Origin: Isoetes taiwanensis
Lineage: Eukaryota; Streptophyta; Lycopodiopsida; Isoetales; Isoetaceae
Assembly (NCBI GenBank): GCA_021234155.1
Contig: JAJEKV010000236.1
Coordinates: 603,533-667,532 of the forward strand
Direction of reading: 5' to 3'
Length of the DNA: 64,000 nt
The notes beneath the pieces are model-generated. The model saw only the letters and a list, made by a program, of their open reading frames with translations. It was not told where the DNA came from and searched no databases. Positions 32,305 through 42,639 of the stretch are shown here, piece after piece. The position numbers and the translations under genes were made by a program. The stretch's first letter is position 1. Each line of letters starts with the position of its first letter.

Positions 32305-33097
32305 TTTCGGGATCCCTTTATCGTAAGATGAGGCGCATGTCCTTGGGCATGATAGCAGTCCCGCTTGGCATGTATTCTTTGCAAAGGCTGCGAGTCCTCG
32401 AACAGGCCAGACACCAAGCGCTTCGAAGCCATTTGAAGAGCATTTAAAGGCGGTTGCTTGAATTACAGAAGCGGTATGATGTATCGCACCACACTCTTGC
32501 AGAATCTCTCTCACGAGCACGGCAAATGGGAGGCGGAATGACCATCTCGGTGCTCTTCTTGATACTTCTTAATCTCATGGCCTCTTTAATACCGAGCCGT
32601 CTTCCGCTTAGGCCTCTACCCTCACCCACCCGGCATTTGGAGCTGTTGCTCGGCCCGACTCTTCCGGCCGCCTCCTCCCGACATCTGCAGTTTGTTCCTC
32701 GGCCCAGAGCTCTTCCCGTCTCCTCCCATTCTGGTCGCCTTCCCCTTTGGCGTTGGGCCTCCTCCTCTGATTTGAAGGTCCGGCACCTCCACCGGGAGGA
32801 GCGGGAGGGAGGAAAAGCAAGAAGAAGCGGCTGCCCAATAATTAATCCGGCATCATATTACGCTTTCGCGGTCTCTCACATTTTCATCCTCTGTCTCGAG
32901 CCGGAGTGCACCTCCCTACTTACTCGGGGTTGCTTCTCCCGCTGATGCGTCATGCGGATTTCTTTTCGGGTCTTCATTAGGCATGGTGGGAGGAGGAGAA
33001 TCTCTATCGAGACTTGAGTCGAGATGAAGAAGCGGACTAATGTAATCACGGCCTTACACCACGGATGGATCCTTGCGGTTTGCTTAGTTCTTGCCAT
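32305..33097 (-). pseudogene. Divergent histone H3 gene inside the mobile element
   Basis: The start at 33097 gives MARTKQTAR, identical to the N-terminus of histone H3; a 1-nt shift continues with Lys-Asp-Pro in place of KSTGG, so the K4 and K9 positions are kept. A long, non-canonical tail follows (SPLLHLDSSLDRD; Pro/Arg/Gly-rich part at 32840-32610). The histone fold is readable across frameshifts: IKKSTEMVI and RLPFAVLVREIL (canonical QKSTELLI..LPFQRLVREIA), a variant loop 1, ALQMASEA-like helix 2, SGLFEDSQ (canonical VGLFEDTN) and TAIMPKDMRLILR-stop (canonical VTIMPKDIQLARR). The tail makes it longer than the usual 136 residues. At least four frameshifts; some gaps could be introns. It might be CENH3-like. 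Confidence 0.85.
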
Positions 33098-33117
33098 GGC
33101 TTCTCGGCGGATGGCGC

Positions 33118-33123
33118 TTTATA
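33118..33123 (-). promoter_or_regulatory. TATA-like box before the histone H3 gene
   Basis: GTATAAAGCGCC on the minus strand ends about 20 bp before the ATG, unusually close compared with the coiled-coil genes. It could be fortuitous. Confidence 0.3.
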
Positions 33124-33304
33124 CTCTGAACAACGACAAAAATAGACAAGCTGGCGGGGAGATAAATAGTAAAAAGCGAAGTTAAAGTAAAATATGATGG
33201 TAGCGTTTTTAAATAATTATGCGGAACCCTAAAAATATCGGACAAAATCACGGAACCCTAAAAAACATCGGACAAAAACACAAATAAAAAACCGAGATTC
33301 AAAG

Positions 33305-33954
33305 CTAGCCGATAGACAATTTCTTGTTGATCGCGAACTCACTAAACTTTACATTTCCCTCTTTCACGTAACCAACCCTAATGCCATCAATAAAATAATG
33401 GAAGTCGTCGACAATTTCCTCTGTCTCCATTAGCACTCTTAGCTCGATAATGGCCATTCGCTTTCCATGGTGGCGTATAAATGACTTCCCTCCCTCTCCA
33501 TACTCGAATATCCCGCGTCGGAGTGTCTATTATGGTCCTCAAGCGGCTCCCAAAAAGTTGTGCGACCTCTCTTTTTTGTTTCCTTCGTTCTAGTTGGCAA
33601 TTAGCATTATAAATATTGTTTTGGAAGAAAGTATCGAACTTAAAGGAGGACTTAACTTCTGGCGGACCTACGTTAGTTGACCGGATGATTAGGTGGAATC
33701 GAACATCCCAGTCGGAACCAAAAATAAGCCATCCACAAAATCGGCGGGGGAGAAAGCATTATATGTCTTTGAGCTTTTGAACTTCTGCGCCATCCGGAAT
33801 ATGTTAGCAAATACCTCAAAGCGGTGTGAAGATTTTGAAACTCATCCTCACGCCTCCGTTTTTTCGGACATTCCGCTTGCACCTCGTCGACCATGCATTT
33901 CTTCATTGCAATTACATTGTTCTCATTAATTAGTGCGTGGCTTACAAAGTTCAC
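33305..33954 (-). pseudogene. Unrecognised gene of the 13.8-kb element
   Basis: Start at 33954: MNFVSHALINENNVIAMKKC, then KKRRREDEFQNLHTALRYLL, a basic stretch that could be a nuclear localisation signal. A second frame is open for about 110 codons from 33745 (GWLIFGSDWDVRFHLIIRST; REVAQLFGSRLRTIIDTPTR; DIRVWRGREVIYTPPW), and a third ends the gene with MAIIELRVLMETEEIVDDFH then YFIDGIRVGYVKEGNVKF and a stop at 33305. About 210 residues with two frameshifts. No family recognised. It lies directly upstream of the histone H3 gene, same strand. Confidence 0.5.
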
Positions 33955-33964
33955 TTAAAGGGGG

Positions 33965-34816
33965 CAATTCAACCGGCCTCAAGCTCGGTTTCCTGACCTT
34001 TACGTTATAATCATGTCCGTAAAACCAGATGCCTATACCCCGCAAGGTCACGGCATCCATACCTTGGAAAAGGACAATTCCGATGTCTATGTGATACCAC
34101 GACAAAGTACACTACTAATACTTTGGTAGGAATGACATCCACGACGTCTGATAAACATAAACCTGCACAATAAATTTGTTTGTAAACACGTGTCAACGAA
34201 AGAAATGAAAAGATAAGAAGATCACACGACGCGAAACTATCTCTACGCTAGATTAAGTAGGCGGCAGCTAGCCGGCGTCGTGTGATCCGTTTAAAGGTGG
34301 TTACCATTTGCGGGCAATTTTGGGAAATTTGTTTTTGGTGGAGATTAGCTCTTTGGCCATATCAGAAGGGGTATATGCATGTCGTATTGTTATACTTTCC
34401 ACTTTCCGGCCGCTAGAATTCAACTTGAACTCTTTTATCCTACCTATCCAATGTGTCCGCACGTCTGATCGCCTTTGTCGCTTAACTCTATGCTCGCCCC
34501 TCGTTGATGGCAGCATACTCACCCACGAACCTATTGAGACAAAACCTCCCACTTCTTGACCTTGGGAATTACGTAAATGGGGCAAGAACACGAAATTCAG
34601 GAGACATGGATTGCAGATGAGGAGTGAAGGCGGAGAGGATGCACGTAGAGGCCGGAGTGTGTGATCTGAAGTTTGGCGCCAAAATTTGACAAAGGGAGTT
34701 GGTGGCGGCGGGGCGGTCAAAGTCACCATTATTTTTGGCGGGCGGCGACTCCAAAAATACGGGCCATTAAAATGGTTGCAATAAAAGCGCAGGCATCCCC
34801 TATGAAAATACGCCAT
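33965..34816 (-). pseudogene. Possible BAH-domain gene
   Basis: The open frame 34816-34301 contains GSWVSMLPSTRGEHRVKRQR, then THWIGRIKEFKLNSSGRKVE and ITIRHAYTPSDMAKEL. The order (G-x-x-V, a basic loop, YIGRI-like strand, then a W/H-x-Y-x-P-x-D motif) is that of BAH domains. A later segment, SDVVDVIPTKVLVVYFVVVS (34140-34080), fits the BAH 'hlSdhvDvipv..I.gkc.V' strand. Hairpin unit 9 lies between the two parts, in what could be an intron (possible acceptor TTATTGTGCAG near 34162). BAH domains read histones or mediate silencing complexes. The call is by eye and uncertain. Confidence 0.4.
34220..34288. repeat. Intergenic or intronic hairpin unit 9
   Basis: Left arm GATCACACGACGCG, right arm GGCGTCGTGTGATCC, 69 bp. 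The best-preserved unit. It lies between the two parts of the possible BAH gene. Confidence 0.9.
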
Positions 34817-34933
34817 GTGGATGCCAAGTAAGCACGCTCATCCTTCTACACCTTAAGTATCATCGACTTTCGTAAAAAGCATAAAACTGATTGGTCTGGC
34901 GAATCGGCGTGGAAATCTTTAGCCCAAGATAAG

Positions 34934-34965
34934 GGCCATTTTCGGACCCCAAATCCGCCCTAATG
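34934..34965 (-). repeat. Right terminal inverted repeat
   Basis: Inverted copy of 21153-21184 with one substitution, ending CGCCCTAATG. The next bases, ACTTTAGCCAC, resume the LINE 3' UTR. Confidence 0.9.
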
Positions 34966-35549
<584 letters not shown>

Positions 35550-36378
35550 ATGTTTTTGCGCGATCCGCAAGCGTTAATGGTTCTTGGGTTCCAGCAGGTT
35601 AGAAGACCACCAAGAAGATTTTGGATTGCTCAAAGGCGAGAGAGAACACAATGGGATAATATTGATAACCACGCATGGAATTGTATAGCTTCCTTTGAAG
35701 ATGATATGTGGCACCAATTTTACAGGATGAAGAGAGCCACATTTGAGAGATTGGTAGGTTTAATTGTGCCCTATCTTGTCGCCTGGTATTAAAGTAAGGC
35801 CCCCGTTGATCGTGAAAGCAGTTGCTATGGTTCTCGTATTTTCTTGCACACGGGGATATGCCCTTACATGTCGGTCGAGATTTTATGTTGGGAAAGCAAC
35901 AACGATGTAAATATACCAAGAAAATCACGCTTGTTTTGGCTTCAAGACAATGCTTTTACAAACGTTTTGTTGCAATGCCTACGAGGTGCAAGATTAATTG
36001 ATGCATTAAGGAATTCCATGATGCAACAGGGTTGCCCAATATATATGGTGCGGTTCCGGATCCCATATTTTTTTATGGAGGAAACCCAAAAAAAAAGACA
36101 ATGGGGAAGACTATTACAGCAGACATAAGAGGCATTCATGTCTCATGCAAGGAATTGTGACACATAGCAGACTTTTTATAAATGTTTGTGTAACAAGAAC
36201 AGGTTCTGTCCATGATTCAAACCAGTTCAAGAAGAGCTCCATCTATAACAAAATTGCTTCAAAACAAATTTTGCAAGAACCAGTGGTGACTCTTAGTGGC
36301 AGAAAACTGAAGAAGGGGCAGCCTACTGATCAAGATGTTCAGGTAAATGCATGCAAGAATTGGAGGGAGCTTAAGTAG
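35550..36378 (+). pseudogene. PIF/Harbinger transposase (DDE_4-type nuclease) remnant
   Basis: First part: WHQFYRMKRATFERLVGLIV, the N-terminal helical motif of HARBI1-like transposases (35706 on). After frameshifts, DALRNSMMQQGCPIYMVRFR near 36000 and NVCVTRTGSVHDSNQFKKSS near 36184 follow, the latter being the conserved 'pGSvHDs..f..S' block containing a catalytic-region Asp. The third acidic residue region is missing, and the frame is interrupted several times. Such transposases act with a Myb/SANT-like partner, found at 37300-36678 on the opposite strand. Target duplications in this superfamily are TTA/TAA. Confidence 0.85.
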
Positions 36379-36677
36379 CCTTTACGAATTTGGATGACTG
36401 TGACTAGAAGGCAATATTTAATGCTAAAATAATAGGGCTGTACGACTTCTTTAATATTTAAGAATACTGGATGATTTTGTGACAGTTCCAAAAAAGAAAT
36501 TCTAAAAAGCAAATAACTGAAAACGAACCTTTATTCCTTGTTTTTGGCAGCAAGTTTGGCAATTTCGAGCAAGGTCTCCTTTGTCATTTCACATATGCTT
36601 TGAATCATTGCAGCCATTGACTCTGCAATTTTCAATTTGTTTTGCGAGATCTTATTGTTTCCAATTCCCCGACCAAC

Positions 36678-37300
36678 TCAATTTTTCTTGCACTTTCTTC
36701 TTTTTGGAAAATCTAATTTCTTCACCTCTGTGTCCCCAAATGTGCTTGCCATCTGTGATATTCCCATTGCAATGTCCTCATCTATTTGCAACCTGGACTT
36801 CTTTCTACTTGTAGGTTTTCCACAAACTCCAGGCTGATTACATGCTGCTGATCTAGGACTTGAAGAATGCATGCGGTTTCTCGTGGGTGTCCTATTGATT
36901 GGAATTTTCGGCATCACTTTGGACTGCTTGGATTTCGATGTTAACATCATTGTTTGAATTGGGTGGATCAGCAAATTGGTCTTCAAATCTTTGCATCTGT
37001 TCCAATGGTTTCAAAATAACTATCATTCATGAAAGATTCGAGTAATTGGCATGCAAGTCTGCTGCCTCGAAAAGCTTCATTGCCAAATTCACCATCATCA
37101 CCAGACTGGTATTGGATTATCGGAGGTAACACCATATTTAACTTCTTCCATTCGTCATACCATTGCCAACTTGATGGTTCGGAACACGTATGGCTACAAG
37201 CCTCCTTCTCATCTTTAAATTTAGCTTGCAGCTTATCCCATTTGTTCTTTAGTTGTCTCGGCTCCACTAAACCCCCAACAAAGGGCTGCAATTTCATCAT
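36678..37300 (-). pseudogene. PIF/Harbinger Myb/SANT-like partner protein
   Basis: Two adjacent minus-strand frames (37300-36983 and 36986-36678) form one protein with a frameshift at about 36985. The first contains QLKNKWDKLQAKFKDEKEAC and WQWYDEWKKLN, the third helix region of the Myb/SANT-like domain of plant Harbinger ORF1 proteins, and ends with an acidic linker. The second is basic and Ser-rich with KTSRKKSRLQIDEDIA-like sequence. Divergent orientation relative to the transposase is typical of the superfamily. It normally binds the transposon ends and recruits the transposase. Confidence 0.8.
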
Positions 37301-38159
37301 AATTTCCCTCCACTTTGTGTGTTGGAGAGGTTGAGGGTGCCTCGGTTACCAATTTCATCTCGTTCGGAGATTGAGGAATGTGGAGACACCGTGATGCATC
37401 CATTGCAGGGGACTTCCTATTCTTTTGTGTCTATCACTTTCAAATTTTCTGCTCATGCACAACAATAGCCAAAGCGTAATCGGTTTCTAAAGATTCACTC
37501 ACAATATTGGAGGGTGCCTGAATTTATTTGAATACACGCTTGGATCTCTTTTCTTTTGATTATCTTGAAGTCGGAATTGGCTCGAGAATTAGTCTCCAAT
37601 TGAACATCCATGGAGATCCGGCTGTCATTTTCGGGTCCTTCTTGGTGCCATTTTTCAATCAGGAGGCACGAAAGGCTTGTCGGGTTTCTTTGGCAAAGCG
37701 ATCGAGAGGCCTTAGACATCTGAATTCAAGGAAATTGCAGGAATAAGGGCGACACAAAAAGGAAATTGCCGATCAAAAATTAATGAACAAATGCACAAAA
37801 ACATAATGAAAATGCCTGCATTGATGGGATGAATACCCGGATCGTAATCGGCTAATTGCTTCGAGGAATTGGATACTTGTAGCAAGAATAAGGCGGCCTT
37901 GAAGATCAAGAAATGGGGAAATGGCCCACGGTATTCGATGTGGGGGAAACATTTGAGCGTTTTTTCGTGCAAATGTAAAATTAAGGCTAATTGTTTGGTT
38001 AGTGGGCAATGAAAACGCCCCTACTTGGTCGTTAGGGGCGAATCATCTCGAGGTGAGAGTTGGGTTTTCCCACTCTCACCCATCTCTCCCATCTCTCCCC
38101 ATCTCTCATCTCGTATTCTCTCAGATTCTCTCTCGTCATCTCTAAGTCGAGATGTGGCT
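37301..38159. other. Spacer with a small hairpin
   Basis: No supported gene. CGCCCCT ... AGGGGCG at 38012-38037 forms a 25-bp palindrome that could be a Harbinger end, but I could not find a matching partner near 35.1-35.5 kb. Confidence 0.4.
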
Positions 38160-38162
38160 AGC

Positions 38163-38197
<35 letters not shown>

Positions 38198-38239
38198 AAT
38201 CCATTCATGAAGTCCGGCGTTGGCGATAAAGGATTTGAT

Positions 38240-38839
38240 TCTAGAGATGAAATCAACAATTGCAAAGGGATATAAAATCAGAAATAGATAAGGTTCAGGG
38301 AAATCGAATGATATTGCACTCTTTAAAAGAGAAGTGAAGAAAGAACTGGAGCAGCTTGAACAAGATGAATCAGAGGAGGAGGAGGATGTGGAAACACCAA
38401 AAGAGGAGGACACGGCCATCTCTGATCTATCACAGAAACTTGCAAGCTTTATGGAAGAGCAGGAAAGGAAGAGTCGAGCAGCTCAATTTGAGGTTAGTGG
38501 GCTTACCAGAAACTCATAACGAAAAAAAAAAAAGGCGTAGTAGAAAACTTTTTCAAGGAGAAGATGCAGATTGATGAGGCTGGTATAATAGATGCATTTC
38601 GGGTAGGGAAACAGGCAGATTGGACCAGGCACATCATAGTAAGGTTTCAAGATAAGGATCACAGATGGTGTGTGCTTAAAAACAGGGCTGTTCTAAAAGG
38701 TGAGAACGTTTGGATCAATGAGGATTTAACAAAGGAGCAGCTTGCTCTCCACAAAGAAGAAATCAGGAAATTTAAAGAAGCAAGAAGCCAAAATAAAAAG
38801 GTAGCATGGAAGCGAGGGAAGGTGGTCATTGATAACTAG
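38240..38839 (+). pseudogene. LINE ORF1: coiled coil and RRM-like domain
   Basis: The first part is acidic and helical (KKELEQLEQDESEEEEDVET; LSQKLASFMEEQERKSRAAQ), ending with FEVSGLP-like sequence. A frameshift in an A-run near 38520 leads to the second part (38564-38839) with IIVRFQDKDHRWCVLKNRAV and VWINEDLTKEQLALHKEEIR, the conserved central RRM and C-terminal domain of L1-type ORF1 proteins. In related elements ORF1p binds its RNA as a multimer. One base in the A-run separates this from a continuous frame. Confidence 0.8.
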
Positions 38840-38859
38840 GAAAACGAGACCATCAGGAT

Positions 38860-41800
38860 CGGTATGTGGAACATCAATATGCTTACAGTTTCAAAGTAAG
38901 TAGCATGTTTGAAGTTCTCGAATCTTTAGATTTGATTGTATTTATGGAAACATGGGAGCATGAACAGTTTTCATTGCCGGATATACCTGGTTTTCAAAAA
39001 GTCACATCTGTATGGAATGAGATAGGAACAAGTTACAGGGGTAACGGAGGCATTGCATGTTTTGTTCGGGAGAGAGTTTTTGCCCATCTAGTAAAGGAAG
39101 CGAGATGTTAGTTAGTAAGCGAAGCATATTTGGGTGGAAATAATGGGGCATAAGAGGATATATCTAGCGGGATGTTATTATCCTCCTATACACAAGAAGG
39201 CATATGATCTGAGGGGCGTTGGCCGAGCAGATCCTTTCTTTCGGTTAGAACAAGACATTGTCAAACTTAGAGACAAAGGTGATGTAATACTCATGGGGGA
39301 CTTTAATGGGAGAATCGCTAGTAAGCAAGCCTCGATCCTTAACGGGATGGAGATCTCATATGGATGCAAGATATGGATGATGATGAAGCTATGGACGGTG
39401 AGGGTGGGATAGAAAATCGGATGATAAGGCTTATGTGACTCATATGGGTAGAATGTTGCTAGAAATGTGCAGTGGATTGGATATGAGAATATTTAATGGG
39501 CTGAACCGATTCCCAGGATCAGAGAAATGTACATGCAGAGGAAAAAGTGTGGTTGACTATGTTATTGGAGGTGAAGGAATTGCCCAGTATACAACACATC
39601 TTAAAGTATGGGAGTACCAGCCTGAATCCGATCACGTTCCAATCTCATTTCACTTACAAATTGGTAATGTAATCAGCCCAGATCGAGAGAATCAGCAGGG
39701 AAATTATGTGAGACTAGATAGAAAGAAAGCAGATTTATACCAGAAAGCATGTGAGGAAGGCATATCAGGGTTGGTGGATTTGCAGCATGCAGTGGACCTA
39801 GATAGGCATATTACGCAACTCATCCTTGATGCGACGGAACGATGTTTTGCACACAAACGTAAGGCGAAAGGGCTGCCATGTAACAGTTGGTACGATGAGA
39901 TGTGTAAATCTAAGCGTAGAGAATATTTGAAGGCAGAAAGCAATGTCAGAAAAATAAAAAAGAAAGAGTATGTGGCTCTGGTTCGAAAGAAAAAAAGGAT
40001 ATTTTTGAGGGAAAGGCAGACTAAACATATAGAGGATCTAATCCGTGAACCAAAACCTTATACGGAACAAAATGAAAAGGAAATCTGCAGCAGCCCCAGA
40101 CATAGATGCATTTGAGTTATTCCAGTATGTTAAAAGGTTATATCACTTGGAAGGCATTGACGCGGTGGTAGCAACAGGACACATAAGCGATCCTTTTATC
40201 ACAGAAGACGATGTTGCCACAGGGATCAATAGATTGGCTAATGGTAAAGCAGCGGATGCAGGAGGGTTGGTGGCAGAGATGTTGAAATGGGCAGGGGGGG
40301 AGTTAGTGGGACATGTTACGCGGATGTTTAACATGGTAATAACTGAAGGGTTTCCAAAAAATTGGCAGATTAATCGGGTAGTACCTATCTTCAAGGGAGG
40401 TGATAAATCCGATATTAATAATTACAGGACCATTCTAATTTCCAGCATTTTCTCTAAACTCTTTGCATCAGTGTTAGAGGCCAAGATCAACAAGTGGGTT
40501 GAGGAGCATAACTTGAGAGCCAAGGGGCAAGCGGGTTTTAGGCACAAACACTCCACTATTGATCACTTGGTGACAATGCAGGTAGTAATGGAGTCAGTGA
40601 AAGGTAAGAAAAACCTCGTATTTGGCATTTATTGATTTTTAGCAAAAGCTTCGATATGGTCGAGGGAATGCTTGTGGGAGAGGATGAATAAATTAAACAT
40701 TCCAAAGGAATATAGAGAGGCAACGAAGCTTTTGTATGAACAGGTGCTAGTAGAGCTATCTTTGCCTTTTAGAACTATATGTGGTGACGTGGTAGTCAGT
40801 AATGTTGGGGTTAAGCAGGGCTGCCCTTTGTCTCCCACATTGTTGATTTGTTCATAGATGGTTTGGAAGAATGGATTATAGGCGTGGTGGATGTGGCACT
40901 CCTATTGCAGGTTGTGTTCTTAATCTTTTGCTTTATGCGAGATGATGTGGTGCTCATGTCTAGACAGAAAAGCGGGGCTCCAAAACACCTTGATACCTTG
41001 GCTGATTTCTCGGATGTAATGGGAATGCGAAGTGAACTTGATGAAGTCTAAGACAATGACCGGTAGGGTCCGGGAAGAAGCTGTGATTTTTACTATAAAG
41101 GGGAAAAGCTAGAATCGTTGACACATATAAGTATTTGGGGCTGGTGTTGGAAAAGAATTTCAGATGGAATAGATGCATTGAACAGAGAACAAATGGTGGT
41201 CTTAAAGCTCTCTATGCCATGCAAAGGAGTTGCGGGAAGGCACATGTTATGAATCTAGGCCTTAAGAGGATGTTATATAAAGTTTTAGTGCAGTCAGTAG
41301 TCCTTTATGGATGCGAAGTATGGGGACCAGGATTGCCATCGTGCTTATGGACACAGGTGGAAAAAATCCAAAAGCGATTTCTATGCACGGAGTTAGGAGT
41401 GAAAACTCAAATCCCATATGAAATGATGTTAGCGGAGAGTGGTATGATCCCCCTGGAAGGAGAGGCTCTCATTCAGACACTGATGTATGTGATTAAAGTA
41501 AAGGGAATGGATGATACTTTCGATTGCCCTATCTAGCTATGATGGAAAGTGATACAAATGGGTGGTATAAAAAGTTAAGTCTTTGGTTGCAAAATGGAAG
41601 TTTGAACATAGATGATTGTCCAACTCTGAGACATTCGAGAATGGGTGATTAGAGGCATATATGCATTATTATGGGAGAATCCAAAAACCAAAATCACGAG
41701 GCATATCGTACTAACATAAATCGAGGTTCTGAGGAAGCAAGTTATTTGAAAAGTGATATATCGGTGATTAAGCGTAAAGAGATATCCATACGTTTGAGCT

Positions 41801-42170
41801 CCCACCCACGAGTATTGAAGAGGGCGATGGCACCGTATCCCTAGAGACAGACGGTTGTGCAAAGTTTGCGGTCAAGATGAGATTGAAGATGAAGTACATG
41901 CTCTGATGCTGTGCCCAGCATATGAGGTATTGCGACAGAGATATGGAATCCACGGCACATTAGAAGACTTGTTTTGTTTGCCTCCCACTAGTGTTGGGAA
42001 TTTCATTATAGATGTACTAAAGGTTAGAAAAGCATGTATTTCTAGTCTAGAGGTGCTTTTGCAGAATGATGAACATGAGATAGAGGAGTTAGAGCCGACA
42101 GATGATACCTCTGATTTTGGAGGCTCATCAGATGATTGGTTTGATGTAGAAGATAACCTGAACGTCTGAT
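38860..42170 (+). pseudogene. LINE ORF2: endonuclease, reverse transcriptase, Cys-rich end
   Basis: Endonuclease: IRIGMWNINML (about 38857), VFMETWEHE (Glu of the active site), VILMGDFNGR (39288), STV-like VVDYVIGG and ESDHVPISFHL (39630). RT: ADAGGLVAEMLKWAGG (40255), VVPIFKGGDKSDINNYRTIL, KGQAGFRHKHSTIDHL, GVKQGCPLSPTL. The YADD box near 40937 is broken by an extra G at 40939. Then a YLGLVLEKN segment, VVLYGCEVWGPGLP and the C-terminal KVCGQDEIEDEVHALMLCPA (41855 on). About five frameshifts in 3.3 kb. No RNase H. Confidence 0.85.
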
Positions 42171-42185
42171 AGACCTGATGGTCTT

Positions 42186-42213
42186 AGTAGGCGTAATAAT
42201 TAAAAAACATTTC

Positions 42214-42257
<44 letters not shown>

Positions 42258-42600
42258 AGAGTTTTGGTCAAAGGTGGCGCAAATCCTTTCTTCCATGTTC
42301 CATCCTTTCTCCTGGAACAATTTGTCTCTAGCCATCGTCCTTGCACATTTTTTATCTTCCTGGGGTACTTTAGCCACACACTCTCTCTCTAGTGTTTTGG
42401 TCAAAGGTGGCGCAAATCCTTTCTTCCCTGTTCCATCCTTTCTCCTGGCACAGTTTGTCTCCTTTGGGCCCTGTAGCCATCATCCTTGCACATTTTTTCT
42501 CTTCCTGGGGTACTTTAGCCACACACACACACTCTCTCTCTAGGGTTACTTTAGCCACACTCTCTCTCTAGGGTTTTGGTCAAAGGCGACTCTGACTGCG
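42186..42600 (+). repeat. LINE family A 3' UTR: repeated modules with (TC)n
   Basis: After (TC)n at 42218-42254, the module GTTTTGGTCAAAGGTGGCGC ... TTCCATCCTTTCTCCTGG ... CCTTGCACATTTTTT ... CTTCCTGGGGTACTTTAGCC occurs twice (about 42257-42392 and 42393-42543), with a partial third copy to 42590. The same module ends the copies at 20.7-21.15 kb. It defines the intact sequence of the site entered by the 13.8-kb element. Confidence 0.85.
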
Positions 42601-42639
42601 CTTTTGATTGTGTCTAGAGTCTGGCGCGTGGTGTGTCTC

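Larger units (their letters stand above)
21153..34965. mobile_element. Novel 13.8-kb multi-gene element carrying histone H3
   Basis: Seen directly: 32-bp terminal inverted repeats with one mismatch, at 21153-21184 and 34934-34965, start CATTAGGGCGGATTTGGGG. Left flank TTCCTGGGGT plus right flank ACTTTAGCCAC restores the LINE family A 3' UTR as seen intact at 42355-42377, so these are the exact ends and no target-site duplication exists. Inside are a transposase-like gene (plus strand), a small acidic gene (plus), and on the minus strand possible BAH, unknown, histone H3, unknown and coiled-coil genes. Inverted-repeat units of about 68 bp lie in most gaps. Nearly every gene has small frameshifts, so this copy looks decayed. 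Inference: a large cargo-bearing DNA transposon, or less likely a virus-derived integrant. Confidence 0.75.
38200..42185 (+). mobile_element. Near-complete LINE family A copy 3
   Basis: About 4 kb with ORF1 (coiled coil plus L1-ORF1-like RRM), then endonuclease, RT and C-terminal Cys-rich end, preceded by a GA/TC-rich leader with (TC)n at 38168-38192 and followed by modular 3' UTR sequence. It has fewer lesions than copy 1 but is still inactive. Coding sequence shares motif order with 7660-10445 while nucleotide identity is lower, so it belongs to another subfamily or is older. Confidence 0.85.

Noticed and set aside
22970-34288. CRISPR-like array
   Set aside because: The repeated motif is in inverted pairs, irregularly spaced over 11 kb, between genes, in a plant genome; not a direct-repeat/spacer array.
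21153-34965. Endogenous giant virus
   Set aside because: Histone genes and hairpins recall some large DNA viruses, but no capsid, polymerase, packaging ATPase or other viral hallmark gene is visible, and the unit has short transposon-like TIRs. Kept only as an alternative.
21153-34965. Helitron or CACTA/EnSpm assignment
   Set aside because: No Rep/helicase and no CTRR end for Helitron; no CACTA terminus and no 3-bp duplication for EnSpm.
36678-37334. Plus-strand open frames opposite the SANT-like gene
   Set aside because: Shadows; the minus strand carries the recognisable Myb/SANT-like protein.
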